This document shows, in pieces, positions 12,805-20,580 of a stretch of DNA of 37,403 bases. Origin of the DNA: Deltaproteobacteria bacterium (GTDB taxonomy: Bacteria > Myxococcota_A > Polyangia > Haliangiales > Haliangiaceae); the NCBI GenBank assembly GCA_021413675.1, contig JAIOQA010000300.1:1-37403 (forward strand), read 5' to 3'. The notes under the pieces are model-generated. The model was not told the DNA's origin. It saw nothing but the letters and a program-made list of their open reading frames with translations, and did not search any database. Both the position numbers and the translations under genes were made by a program. Within the stretch, counting starts at the first letter, position 1. Each line of letters starts with the position of its first letter.

Positions 12805-12848
12805 GTCCGGACAACCGTCCGTCCGGACACTCATCGGACGAGGCGGAC
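12805..12848. promoter_or_regulatory. First cluster of GTCCG/CGGAC palindromes (candidate activator sites)
   Basis: GTCCGGAC occurs at 12805-12812 and 12821-12828, exactly 16 bp apart, with further half-sites GTCC (12817) and CGGAC (12835, 12844). The cluster starts 14 bp after the PBP1A stop and ends 36 bp before the -24 element of sigma54 promoter 1. That is a normal place for enhancer-binding-protein sites. The likely ligand is the response regulator at 17753; this is inference. Confidence 0.55.
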
Positions 12849-12882
12849 AGCGCCGATCCGAGCAGAACCGCGCGCTTGGCGC

Positions 12883-12898
12883 GGGCATGCAGGTTGCT
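12883..12898 (+). promoter_or_regulatory. Sigma54 (-24/-12) promoter 1
   Basis: GGGCATGCAGGTTGCT fits the RpoN consensus TGGCACG-N4-TTGCW, with GG at 12884-12885, GC at 12896-12897 and the required 10-base spacing. It is embedded in GCTTGGCGCGGGCA, which recurs at promoter 2. The predicted start of transcription is near 12909, two bases before the ATG at 12911. Confidence 0.6.
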
Positions 12899-12910
12899 GT
12901 GGGTCGGGGC

Positions 12911-13114
12911 ATGCGGCTCTCGATCGGTGGACTCACGCTCGCGCTCACGCTCGCCCATGGGCTGACGTTCTCGGCGTGCGGGCGCGACGCGTCCGCGTCC
13001 GGCACGACTCGTCCGGCGTCCGCGCGGACGGTGTCGCGGACAGATCGGACACCCGTCCGCGTGCATTCCTGCGGGCTTGGCGCGGGCACGGTCGTTGCTG
13101 AACACCTCGCATGA
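12911..13114 (+). CDS. Possible small lipoprotein encoded between the two sigma54 promoters
   Basis: A 67-codon frame that starts two bases after the predicted transcription start of promoter 1. Its first part looks like a lipoprotein signal (MRLSIGGLTLALTLAHG, lipobox-like LTFSAC, Cys-23). The rest is Ser/Thr/Arg-rich with no fold and is dictated by the GTCCG sites and promoter 2 that overlap it. The stop TGA (13112-13114) overlaps the adaptor ATG (13111). It may be a real short peptide, or the remains of a first gene left when the promoter module was duplicated, or chance. No family was recognised. Confidence 0.25.
   Translation: MRLSIGGLTLALTLAHGLTFSACGRDASASGTTRPASARTVSRTDRTPVRVHSCGLGAGTVVAEHLA
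12991..13059. promoter_or_regulatory. Second cluster of GTCCG/CGGAC palindromes (candidate activator sites)
   Basis: GTCCG at 12991, 12997 and 13011; the perfect palindrome GTCCGCGCGGAC at 13018-13029; CGGAC at 13037; and the inverted pair CGGAC-ACCC-GTCCG at 13046-13059. The cluster ends 25 bp before the -24 element of promoter 2, echoing the layout of the first module. The 12791-13110 stretch holds these two modules and no other convincing gene. Confidence 0.55.
13084..13099 (+). promoter_or_regulatory. Sigma54 (-24/-12) promoter 2, driving the exporter operon
   Basis: GGGCACGGTCGTTGCT matches TGGCACG-N4-TTGCW at every base except the first. GG is at 13085-13086 and GC at 13097-13098 with 10 bases between. 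The predicted start of transcription is about 13110, so the adaptor ATG at 13111 would lie almost at the 5' end of the message. The operon it heads encodes its own sigma54 activator. Confidence 0.7.
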
Positions 13115-14382
13115 TCCGCGATACCTCCGCCCAGGACCGACCGCTCGCGAAGTCCGCGGCGTCCCGCCCGTGGTGGCGCGGCCGGACGGCGATCGCGATC
13201 ACCGTCGTGGTCGTCGCCGGGCTCTGGTACGTGGCGCGCGGCTGGCTCGGCGCCGAGCGCGCGGTCGATCGCGACCGGATCCGCATCGCGCGGGTCGAGC
13301 GCGGCACCCTGGTCCGCGATGTCGTCGCCGATGCGCGCGTGGTCGCCGCCAACAGCCCTACCCTCTACGCGATCGCCGCGGGCGCGGTCGACTTCCACGT
13401 CCGCGCCGGCGACACCGTCACCCGCGGCCAGTCGCTCGCGACGATCGCGAGCCCCGAGCTGCAGAGCCGCCTGACCCAGGAGCAGGCCACGCTGGCCGGC
13501 CTCGACGCCGGCGTCGAGCGCGCGGGCCTCGATGTGCAGCACGGCAAGGCCAACGCCCGCATGCTGATCGCGCAGGCCGACATCGATCGCCAGGCCGCGG
13601 CGCGCGAGCTCGAGATCAACCAGCAGCTCTACGAGAAGGGCGTGATCGCCTCGCTCGAGCTCAAGCGCTCCGAGGACTCGCTCAAGAAGTCGAACATCGC
13701 GCTCGACCACGCGCGCACCGAGGCCAGCCTGCAGAGCCAGGAGCTCGCGTTCGATCTCGGCACCCGCACCCAGGCGCTCGATCGCCAGCGCGCGGTCGTG
13801 AAGGAGCTCGAGCGCCAGGTCGCCGCGCTCGAGCTGACCTCGCCCGTCGACGGCCAGGTCGGGCAGCTCGTCGTCGCGCAGCGCGCGACCGTCGCCGCCA
13901 ACGCGCCGATCATCACGGTCGTCGATCTCGGCGCCTTCGAGCTCGAGCTGCGCGTGCCCGACAGCTTCGCCCGCGATCTCGCGATCGGCATGACCGCCGA
14001 GATCACCTCGGGCACCGCGCGCTTCGCCGGGCGGGTCCGCTCGGTCTCGCCCGAGGTCGTCGAGGGCACCGTCGCGACCCGGCTCGAGTTCGTCGACCAG
14101 CGGCCCGCCGGCCTGCGCCAGAACCAGCGGCTGACCGCGCGCATCCTCATCGAGGAGCGCCCCGACGTGCTCAAGGTCGCGCGCGGCCCCTTCCTCGACG
14201 ATGGCGGCGGCAACAGCGCGTACTTCGTCGACGGCGATGTCGCCGAGCGGCGCCCCATCAAGACCGGCGCCATCAGCCTCGACGCGGTCGAGATCGTCTC
14301 CGGCGCCCACGACGGCGATCAGATCGTCGTGACCGCGACCGACACCTTCGCCGGCGCGCCGCGCGTGCGCCTCGCCAACTGA
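13111..14382 (+). CDS. HlyD/MacA-type periplasmic adaptor of an ABC exporter
   Basis: A 423-residue membrane-fusion protein. It has one N-terminal membrane helix (about 26-42). A lipoyl/barrel-sandwich half follows (GAVDFHVRAGDTVTRGQSLATI, about 91-112), then a long alpha-hairpin coiled coil (about 115-240, many Gln/Glu/Leu/Arg). The returning lipoyl half is LTSPVDGQVGQLVVAQRATVAANAPI, followed by a beta-barrel and membrane-proximal domain. In MacAB-like pumps it links the inner-membrane permease to an outer-membrane channel. First gene of the operon, 10 bp ahead of the ATPase. The ATG at 13111 has no Shine-Dalgarno and would be virtually leaderless if promoter 2 is used. No TolC-like gene is in the window. 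Confidence 0.9.
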   Translation: MIRDTSAQDRPLAKSAASRPWWRGRTAIAITVVVVAGLWYVARGWLGAERAVDRDRIRIARVERGTLVRDVVADARVVAANSPTLYAIAAGAVDFHVRAGDTVTRGQSLATIASPELQSRLTQEQATLAGLDAGVERAGLDVQHGKANARMLIAQADIDRQAAARELEINQQLYEKGVIASLELKRSEDSLKKSNIALDHARTEASLQSQELAFDLGTRTQALDRQRAVVKELERQVAALELTSPVDGQVGQLVVAQRATVAANAPIITVVDLGAFELELRVPDSFARDLAIGMTAEITSGTARFAGRVRSVSPEVVEGTVATRLEFVDQRPAGLRQNQRLTARILIEERPDVLKVARGPFLDDGGGNSAYFVDGDVAERRPIKTGAISLDAVEIVSGAHDGDQIVVTATDTFAGAPRVRLAN

Positions 14383-14391
14383 GAGGTTCCC

Positions 14392-15099
<708 letters not shown>

Positions 15100-15114
15100 T
15101 CCTCGGAGCCAACG

Positions 15115-16413
15115 ATGTTCCCCTACTACCTCGACCGCGCGTGGCGCAGCCTCCGCCGCGACGTCGGCCTGACCCTGCTGATGGTCGTCGCGATCGGCGT
15201 CGGCGTCGGCGCGAGCATGACCACGCTGACCGTGCTGCACGTGCTGTCGGCGGATCCGATCCCCGAGGCCAGCCACCAGCTCTACGCGGTGCAGCTCGAT
15301 CCGCGGCCGGCCCTCGGCATGGACCCGGGCGAGGAACCGAGCGATCAGCTGACCCGCACCGACGCCGAGGCGCTCGTGCGCGCGGCCCGCGGCAAGCGCC
15401 AGGCGATGATGTCGGGCGGCAGCGCGGCGATCGAGCCGCAGACCGCCGGCCTCGCGCCGTTCCGCGTCGACGCGCGCTGGACCTCCGCCGACTTCTTCCC
15501 GATGTTCCGCGTGCCGTTCGTGGCCGGCGGTCCGTGGTCCGCCGCCGACGACGCCGCCAACGCGCGGGTCGTGGTGATCACGCGCGCGCTCGCCGAGAAG
15601 CTGTTCGGCCAGATCGACGTCGTCGGTCGGTCGATCCGGGTCGAGACCGGCGATCTGCGGATCGTCGGCGTGCTCGACAGCTGGAGCGTGAACCCGCACT
15701 TCTACGATCTGCACCAGGGCACGTACGGCCAGAGCGAGCAGCTGTTCGCGCCGTTCTCGACCTCGCGCGAGCTCAAGTTCGGAGTCGACGGCTCGCTCGA
15801 CTGCTGGGAGAACGCCGACGATCCGCACGGCCTGGGCGCGCCGTGCGTGTGGGTCCAGTTCTGGGTCGAGCTCGAGGACGCCGCCGCGGCCGACGCGTAC
15901 CGCGACTTCCTCGTCGGCTACTCCGACGACCAGCGCAAGGCCGGACGGTATCAGCGTCCGCCGAACGTCCGCCTGCGCGACGTCCCCGACTGGCTCGACG
16001 TCCAGAAGGTCGTGCCGAGCGACGCGCGGCTGCAGACCTGGGTCGCGCTCGGGTTCCTGTTCGTGTGCCTCATCAACACCGTCGGGCTCCTGCTCACCAA
16101 GTTCCTGCGCCATGGCGCCGAGATCGGCGTGCGCCGCGCGGTCGGTGCCTCGAAGCGGTCGATCTTCGCGCAGCTGCTCGTCGAGGCGGGCCTGGTCGGC
16201 GTCGCGGGCGGGGCGCTCGGCCTCGGCCTCGCGTATCTCGGGCTGTGGGCGGTGCGCCAGCAGCCCACCGACTACGCCGAGCTCGCGCACCTCGATCTCC
16301 CGATGCTGTTCGCCACGATCGCGCTGGCGGTGGTGAGCAGCCTGTGCGCCGGCCTCCTGCCCGCCTGGCGCGGCTGCCAGCTGACCCCGGCGATCCAGCT
16401 CAAGTCCCACTGA
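15115..16413 (+). CDS. MacB-like ABC transporter permease (first of two)
   Basis: A 432-residue permease: N-terminal helix (LTLLMVVAIGVGVGASMTTL, about 19-38), then a large MacB-type periplasmic core domain (about 45-300, with FFPMFRVPFVAGGPWS and NARVVVITRALAEKLFG). A C-terminal FtsX domain with three helices follows (about 305-325, 355-380 and 395-420), containing GVRRAVGASKRSIFAQLLVEAGLVGVAGG. The ATPase is separate, so this is the split MacB form. The preceding GGAG at 15106 serves as ribosome binding site. Its partner permease at 16530 is a paralogue; the pump may be a heterodimer. The stop codon at 16411 is followed at once by the dispersed hairpin repeat. Confidence 0.9.
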   Translation: MFPYYLDRAWRSLRRDVGLTLLMVVAIGVGVGASMTTLTVLHVLSADPIPEASHQLYAVQLDPRPALGMDPGEEPSDQLTRTDAEALVRAARGKRQAMMSGGSAAIEPQTAGLAPFRVDARWTSADFFPMFRVPFVAGGPWSAADDAANARVVVITRALAEKLFGQIDVVGRSIRVETGDLRIVGVLDSWSVNPHFYDLHQGTYGQSEQLFAPFSTSRELKFGVDGSLDCWENADDPHGLGAPCVWVQFWVELEDAAAADAYRDFLVGYSDDQRKAGRYQRPPNVRLRDVPDWLDVQKVVPSDARLQTWVALGFLFVCLINTVGLLLTKFLRHGAEIGVRRAVGASKRSIFAQLLVEAGLVGVAGGALGLGLAYLGLWAVRQQPTDYAELAHLDLPMLFATIALAVVSSLCAGLLPAWRGCQLTPAIQLKSH

Positions 16414-16485
16414 GGCGAACGAAGTGAGCCGATTCAGTTTCCGGATGAGATCGGGCTGCGCGTCCTCGCGCGGGCCGATCGATCG
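16411..16485 (+). repeat. Dispersed hairpin element, copy 1
   Basis: About 75 bp starting at the stop codon of the first permease. Positions 16439-16485 are identical to 28896-28942 except for one base (T16446 versus C28903), and the preceding 28 bp are also recognisably alike (GAGGC-AACGAAGT). The core folds into a 14-position stem: GATCGGGCTGCGCG (16449-16462), loop TCCT, CGCGCGGGCCGATC (16467-16480), with one G:G mismatch and one G:U-type pair. It resembles a REP-like or terminator-like element. Confidence 0.8.
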
Positions 16486-16491
16486 AAAGCG

Positions 16492-16518
16492 AACCTGGAA
16501 GCGAAAGCTTCACAGGTT
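16492..16518 (+). promoter_or_regulatory. GNRA-capped hairpin before the second permease gene
   Basis: AACCTGGAAGC (16492-16502), loop GAAA, GCTTC-A-CAGGTT (16507-16518) make an 11-bp stem with one bulged A and a GAAA tetraloop. It ends 11 bases before the ATG at 16530, with GAGG at 16521 as a likely ribosome binding site. The gap between the two permeases is 116 bp and holds two stable hairpins, unlike the tight spacing elsewhere in the operon. This suggests uneven expression or RNA processing here. Confidence 0.5.
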
Positions 16519-16529
16519 CTGAGGCCCCC

Positions 16530-17738
16530 ATGGACTTCCTCCCGATCCTGTCCACGCTGCGACGCCACCGGACCGCGGCGACGCTCGTCGTCCTCGAGAT
16601 CGCGCTGACCTGCGCGATCGTGTCGAACGCGGTGTTCCTGATCCGCGAGCGGCTGGCCCGCATGGACACGCCGAGCGGCGTCGTCGAGGAGGAGCTGGTC
16701 CGCGTGCGGCTGATCGGCATCGGCCAGACCGCCGACGCGGCCGCGCTCACCGCGCAGGACCTGGTCGCGCTGCGCGCGATCCCCGGCGTGAAATCGGTCG
16801 CCTCGACCAACCAGGTGCCGTTCGGCAACTCGGGCTGGAACTCGAGCGTCTCGTCGATCCCCGACGACGTGTCGGGATCGACGACCGCCTCGCTCTACAT
16901 GGGCACCCAGGACCTGCTCGAGACCTGGGGCGTGCGGCTGATCGCCGGCCGCGACTTCACGCCCGAGGAGTACGTGGACGCCGACGCGAAGGACGCGAAG
17001 GTCAGCTCGGCGATCGTCACGCGCGCGCTGGCCGAGCGCCTGTTTCCCGGCCAGAGCCCGCTCGGTCGCACGCTCTACCTGGGCAGCGATCCCGAGACCA
17101 TCGTCGGCGTGATCGACGAACTCGCGCGCCCCAACGACCGCAACGGGCCCGAGAGCGCCGCGTACTCGATGGTGCTGCCCCTCTCGATCTCGTACACCAC
17201 GGGCGGTACCTACCTGATCCGCGTCGAGCCCGGGCGCGGCGGCGAGGTGCTGGCGGCGGTCGATGCGACCCTCACCAAGGTCGCCGCGAACCGCATCTTC
17301 ACGCACCTCGAGTCGCTGACGGAGGTCCGGGACAGCTACTTCCGCAAGGATCGCTCGATGGCCTACCTGCTGATCGGCGTCTCGCTCGCGCTCCTGATCA
17401 TCACCGCGCTCGGCATCGTCGGGCTGGCCAGCTTCTGGGTGCAGCAGCGCACCCGGCAGATCGGCATCCGCCGCGCGCTCGGCGCCAGCCGCGGCGACAT
17501 CCTGCGCTACTTCCTCCTCGAGAACTTCATCCTCGCGACGATGGGCATCGTGGTCGGCATGGGCCTCGCCTACGCGCTCAACCACTGGCTCATGGATGCG
17601 TACGCGGTGCCACGCCTGCCGGCGACGGTGCTGCCGATCGGCGCGGTCGCGCTCTGGCTGCTCGGTCAGCTCGCGGTGCTCGCGCCCGCGCTGCGCGCCG
17701 CGCGCATCTCGCCTGCCATCGCCACCCGCAGCGTGTAG
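16530..17738 (+). CDS. MacB/FtsX-like ABC transporter permease (second of two)
   Basis: A 402-residue permease homologous in plan to the one at 15115. It has an N-terminal helix (ATLVVLEIALTCAIVSNAVFL, about 17-37) and a periplasmic core of about 235 residues (ALRAIPGVKSVASTNQVPFG, LFPGQSPLGRTLYLG). The FtsX domain has helices near 275-300 (LLIGVSLALLIITALGIVGL), 328-350 and 365-390, with QIGIRRALGASRGDILRYFLLENF. It probably pairs with the first permease under the single ATPase. It is 14 bp upstream of the response regulator gene. Confidence 0.9.
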   Translation: MDFLPILSTLRRHRTAATLVVLEIALTCAIVSNAVFLIRERLARMDTPSGVVEEELVRVRLIGIGQTADAAALTAQDLVALRAIPGVKSVASTNQVPFGNSGWNSSVSSIPDDVSGSTTASLYMGTQDLLETWGVRLIAGRDFTPEEYVDADAKDAKVSSAIVTRALAERLFPGQSPLGRTLYLGSDPETIVGVIDELARPNDRNGPESAAYSMVLPLSISYTTGGTYLIRVEPGRGGEVLAAVDATLTKVAANRIFTHLESLTEVRDSYFRKDRSMAYLLIGVSLALLIITALGIVGLASFWVQQRTRQIGIRRALGASRGDILRYFLLENFILATMGIVVGMGLAYALNHWLMDAYAVPRLPATVLPIGAVALWLLGQLAVLAPALRAARISPAIATRSV

Positions 17739-17752
17739 CCTGTAGTCCGCCG

Positions 17753-19081
17753 ATGCCGACCGTCCTGGTGATCGACGACAACCCCGCCGTGGCCACGGCG
17801 CTGGAGATCCTGTTCTCGCTGCACGACCTGCGGACGCTGCGCGCGGAGACGCCGGCGGCCGGGCTCGCGGTGCTCGATCGCGAGCCGGTCGACCTCGTGA
17901 TCCAGGACATGAACTTCCGCGCCGACACCACCTCGGGCGAGGACGGCGTGAAGCTGTTCCGCGAGATCCACGCGCGGTTCCCCGATCTGCCGGTGATTCT
18001 CTTGACCGCCTGGACCCAGCTCGAGACCGCGGTCGAGCTGGTCAAGGCCGGCGCCGCCGACTACCTGGCCAAGCCGTGGGACGACGACAAGATGTCGATC
18101 GCGGTGCACAACCTGCTCGAGCTGTCGGCGACGCGCCAGGAGCTCACGCGGCGCCGCACCGACGAGGATCGCCGTCGCAACGCCCTGGCCGAGCGCTACG
18201 ATCTGCGCGGCGCGGTGTTCGCCGATCCGGCGATGGAGCGCGTGATCGCGCTCGCCTGCCAGGTCGCGCGCGCCGACGTGCCGGTGCTCATCACCGGCCC
18301 CAACGGCGCGGGCAAGGAGAAGATCGCCGAGATCGTGCAGGCCAACTCCGCGGTCAGCGCGGGGCCGTTCGTCACGCTCAACTGCGGCGCGCTGCCCTCG
18401 GAGCTGATCGAGGCCGAGCTGTTCGGCGCCGACGCCGGCGCGTACACCGGCACGACCAAGGCGCGCGCCGGCAAGTTCGAGGCGGCCGACGGCGGTACGC
18501 TGTTCCTCGACGAGATCGGCAACCTGTCCTTGAACGGACAGATGAAGCTGTTGCGCGTGCTCGAGACCGGGCGGTTCGAGCGGCTCGGCACCAACCGCGA
18601 GCAGCACGTCACGGTCCGCGTGATCAGCGCGACGAATGCGGATCTGCGCCAGATGATCCGCGCCGGCTCGTTCCGCGAGGATCTCTACTACCGGCTCAAC
18701 ACGATCGAGCTGCACGTGCCGCCGCTCGCCGAGCGCGTGGGCGACATCGTGCCGCTCGCGCGCCACTTCCTGCCCGAGGGCAAGAAGCTGGCCGCTGACG
18801 CGTGCGACGCGCTGAAACGGCATGCGTGGCCAGGCAACGTGCGCGAGCTCAAGAACGCGCTGTCGCGCGCGGCGCTGCTCGCGACGAGCGCGGAGCTGCG
18901 CGCGGCTGATCTGGGGTTGCCGAGCGCAGCGCCGCCCACCGACGACGAGCCTGATCGCCGGACGATCGAGGCCGCGCTCGCGCGGGCGCGCGGCGTGATC
19001 GCCCAGGCCGCCGCCGAGCTCGGGATGAGCCGGCAGGCGCTGTACCGGCGGATGGAGAAGCTGGGAATCGCGCGCGAATGA
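17753..19081 (+). CDS. Sigma54-dependent response regulator (NtrC family)
   Basis: A 442-residue activator. Receiver domain 1-120: acidic Asp-8/Asp-9, phosphoacceptor Asp-52 (in VIQDMNF), Thr-85, Lys-107 (LAKPW). AAA+ domain about 150-385: Walker A GPNGAGKE (182-189), the sigma54-contact loop GAYTGT (229-234, where the classic wording is GAFTGA), Walker B TLFLDEIG (249-256), arginine-finger segment FREDLYYRLN. A Fis-type helix-turn-helix is at about 405-440 (VIAQAAAELGMSRQALYRRMEKL). It should bind enhancer sites as a phosphorylated oligomer and remodel sigma54 polymerase. The operon promoters at 12883 and 13084 are sigma54 type, so autoactivation is likely. Its stop overlaps the kinase start (ATGA). 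Confidence 0.93.
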   Translation: MPTVLVIDDNPAVATALEILFSLHDLRTLRAETPAAGLAVLDREPVDLVIQDMNFRADTTSGEDGVKLFREIHARFPDLPVILLTAWTQLETAVELVKAGAADYLAKPWDDDKMSIAVHNLLELSATRQELTRRRTDEDRRRNALAERYDLRGAVFADPAMERVIALACQVARADVPVLITGPNGAGKEKIAEIVQANSAVSAGPFVTLNCGALPSELIEAELFGADAGAYTGTTKARAGKFEAADGGTLFLDEIGNLSLNGQMKLLRVLETGRFERLGTNREQHVTVRVISATNADLRQMIRAGSFREDLYYRLNTIELHVPPLAERVGDIVPLARHFLPEGKKLAADACDALKRHAWPGNVRELKNALSRAALLATSAELRAADLGLPSAAPPTDDEPDRRTIEAALARARGVIAQAAAELGMSRQALYRRMEKLGIARE

Positions 19082-20397
19082 CCGCGAAGATGGTCCGGCG
19101 CAGCTCGCTGCCCTGGCGCCTCGTGCTGGTCGCGTGCGGCCTGATCGCGCTCGCGATCGCCGCCGCGCTCGCGCTCGCGACGCAGCTCGAGGACGTGTGG
19201 GTGGCCGGGCTGATCGCGTTCGCGGTGATGGTGCCGATCGCGATCTCGGCGATGTGGCGACCGCTGGGCCCGGTCAACGCGATGTACCGCGCGCTCGCCG
19301 GCACCGTGACCAGCTACCGCGACGGTGACTTCGCGTTCAGCCTGGCGTGGCCCAAGAACGACGAGCTCGGCGATCTGGTCGCCGCGCACAACCAGCTCGG
19401 CGACACGCTGCGCCGGCAGCGCGAGGCGCTGATCCACCGCGAGCTGCTGCTCGACACGATGGTGCAGAACACGCCGGTCGCGATGGTGCTGTGCGATCCG
19501 AGCGGCCACGTGGTCTACGGCAACCTCGCGGCCCGGCACCTGCTGTACGGCGGGCGTCGGCTCGAGGGCGCGCGCCTCGACGCCGTGCTCGACGCCGGCC
19601 CCGAGGCGCTGCGCGAGGCCGTGACCCGCGGCGGCGACGGCCTGTTCATCGTCGAGCGCGACGGCGAGGAGGACACCTACTACCTGGCGCGCACCGGGTT
19701 CCGCCTGAACGGCCGCGCCCACGAGCTGTTCGTGCTGCGCCAGCTCACCGCCGAGCTCCACCGCCAGGAGGTGCGGACCTGGAAGAAGGTCATCCGCGTG
19801 ATCAGCCACGAGCTCAACAACTCGCTCGCGCCGGTCGCGTCGCTCGCCCACTCCGGGCGCGAGCTCGCGCGGCGCGGGCAGCTCGAGCAGCTCGACAAGG
19901 TGTTCACGACGATCTCCGAGCGCGCGCGCCACCTCGAGCAGTTCATCCTCGGCTATGCGCGGTTCGCCAAGCTGCCCGCGCCGCGGCCGGAGCCGGTCAC
20001 GTGGCCCGAGCTGATCGAGAAGCTGCGCAGCCAGGTCGCGTTCCGGCTCGAGGGCGCGCTGCCCGAGGCGCCGGCGCGGTTCGACCCGGCGCAGCTCGAG
20101 CAGGTGCTGATCAACCTCGTGCGCAACGCCCACGAGGCCGGCTCGCCGCCCGACGACGTCTGCCTGCAGGTGCGGCGGCAGCCGAGCGCGGTCGCGATCG
20201 AGGTCAGCGATCGCGGCAGCGGCATGACCGAGGTCGTGCTCTCCAACGCGCTCGTGCCGTTCTACTCGACCAAGCGCGGCGGCACCGGCCTCGGCCTCGC
20301 GCTCGTCCGCGAGATCGCCGAGGCGCACGGCGGGCGCGTCGCGCTGGCCAATCGCGCCGAGGGCGGGCTGAGCGTGACGATCACGCTGCCGCAGTAG
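19078..20397 (+). CDS. Membrane sensor histidine kinase partnered with the sigma54 response regulator
   Basis: A 439-residue kinase. Two closely spaced helices (about 14-35 and 41-60) leave almost no periplasmic loop, so the signal is probably sensed within the membrane or by the cytoplasmic PAS-like domain (about 120-225, MVQNTPVAMVLCDPSGHVVYGN). A HAMP-like linker lies between (about 60-115). Phospho-acceptor His-244 sits in VISHELNNSLAP. The ATPase domain has LVRNAHEAG (N-box), SDRGSGM and GGTGLGLAL (G-box). The H-box wording is that of NtrB/NtrY-like kinases that serve NtrC regulators. Translationally coupled to the regulator by an ATGA overlap; last gene of the operon. Confidence 0.93.
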   Translation: MTAKMVRRSSLPWRLVLVACGLIALAIAAALALATQLEDVWVAGLIAFAVMVPIAISAMWRPLGPVNAMYRALAGTVTSYRDGDFAFSLAWPKNDELGDLVAAHNQLGDTLRRQREALIHRELLLDTMVQNTPVAMVLCDPSGHVVYGNLAARHLLYGGRRLEGARLDAVLDAGPEALREAVTRGGDGLFIVERDGEEDTYYLARTGFRLNGRAHELFVLRQLTAELHRQEVRTWKKVIRVISHELNNSLAPVASLAHSGRELARRGQLEQLDKVFTTISERARHLEQFILGYARFAKLPAPRPEPVTWPELIEKLRSQVAFRLEGALPEAPARFDPAQLEQVLINLVRNAHEAGSPPDDVCLQVRRQPSAVAIEVSDRGSGMTEVVLSNALVPFYSTKRGGTGLGLALVREIAEAHGGRVALANRAEGGLSVTITLPQ

Positions 20398-20485
20398 CGG
20401 CGCGGGGGATGGGCGGGCCCGCGCGACCGGCGCGACCGATCAACGCCGGACGTAACCGCGCGTTCGAGCCCGGGCGCGCCCGTCC

Positions 20486-20580
20486 GGCGCGATCGGGCCG
20501 GGGCGCGCATGCGACACACGAGGTTCAGGGTCGTGCGTGCGGCGCGATCGGGCCGGGGCGCGCGCCCGGCGCGATCGGCC
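20486..20580. repeat. Short direct repeats at the 3' edge of the RAYT gene
   Basis: A 23-bp unit (GGCGCGATCGGG, then CCGGGGCGCGC) occurs perfectly at 20486-20508 and 20541-20563, and a 13-bp partial copy (GGCGCGATCGGCC) at 20568-20580. The second and third copies encode the C-terminal GPIAPGARP / GPIAPHARP of the transposase. The first copy lies beyond its stop, suggesting repeat growth or a short REP-like array at the end of the element. Confidence 0.7.
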
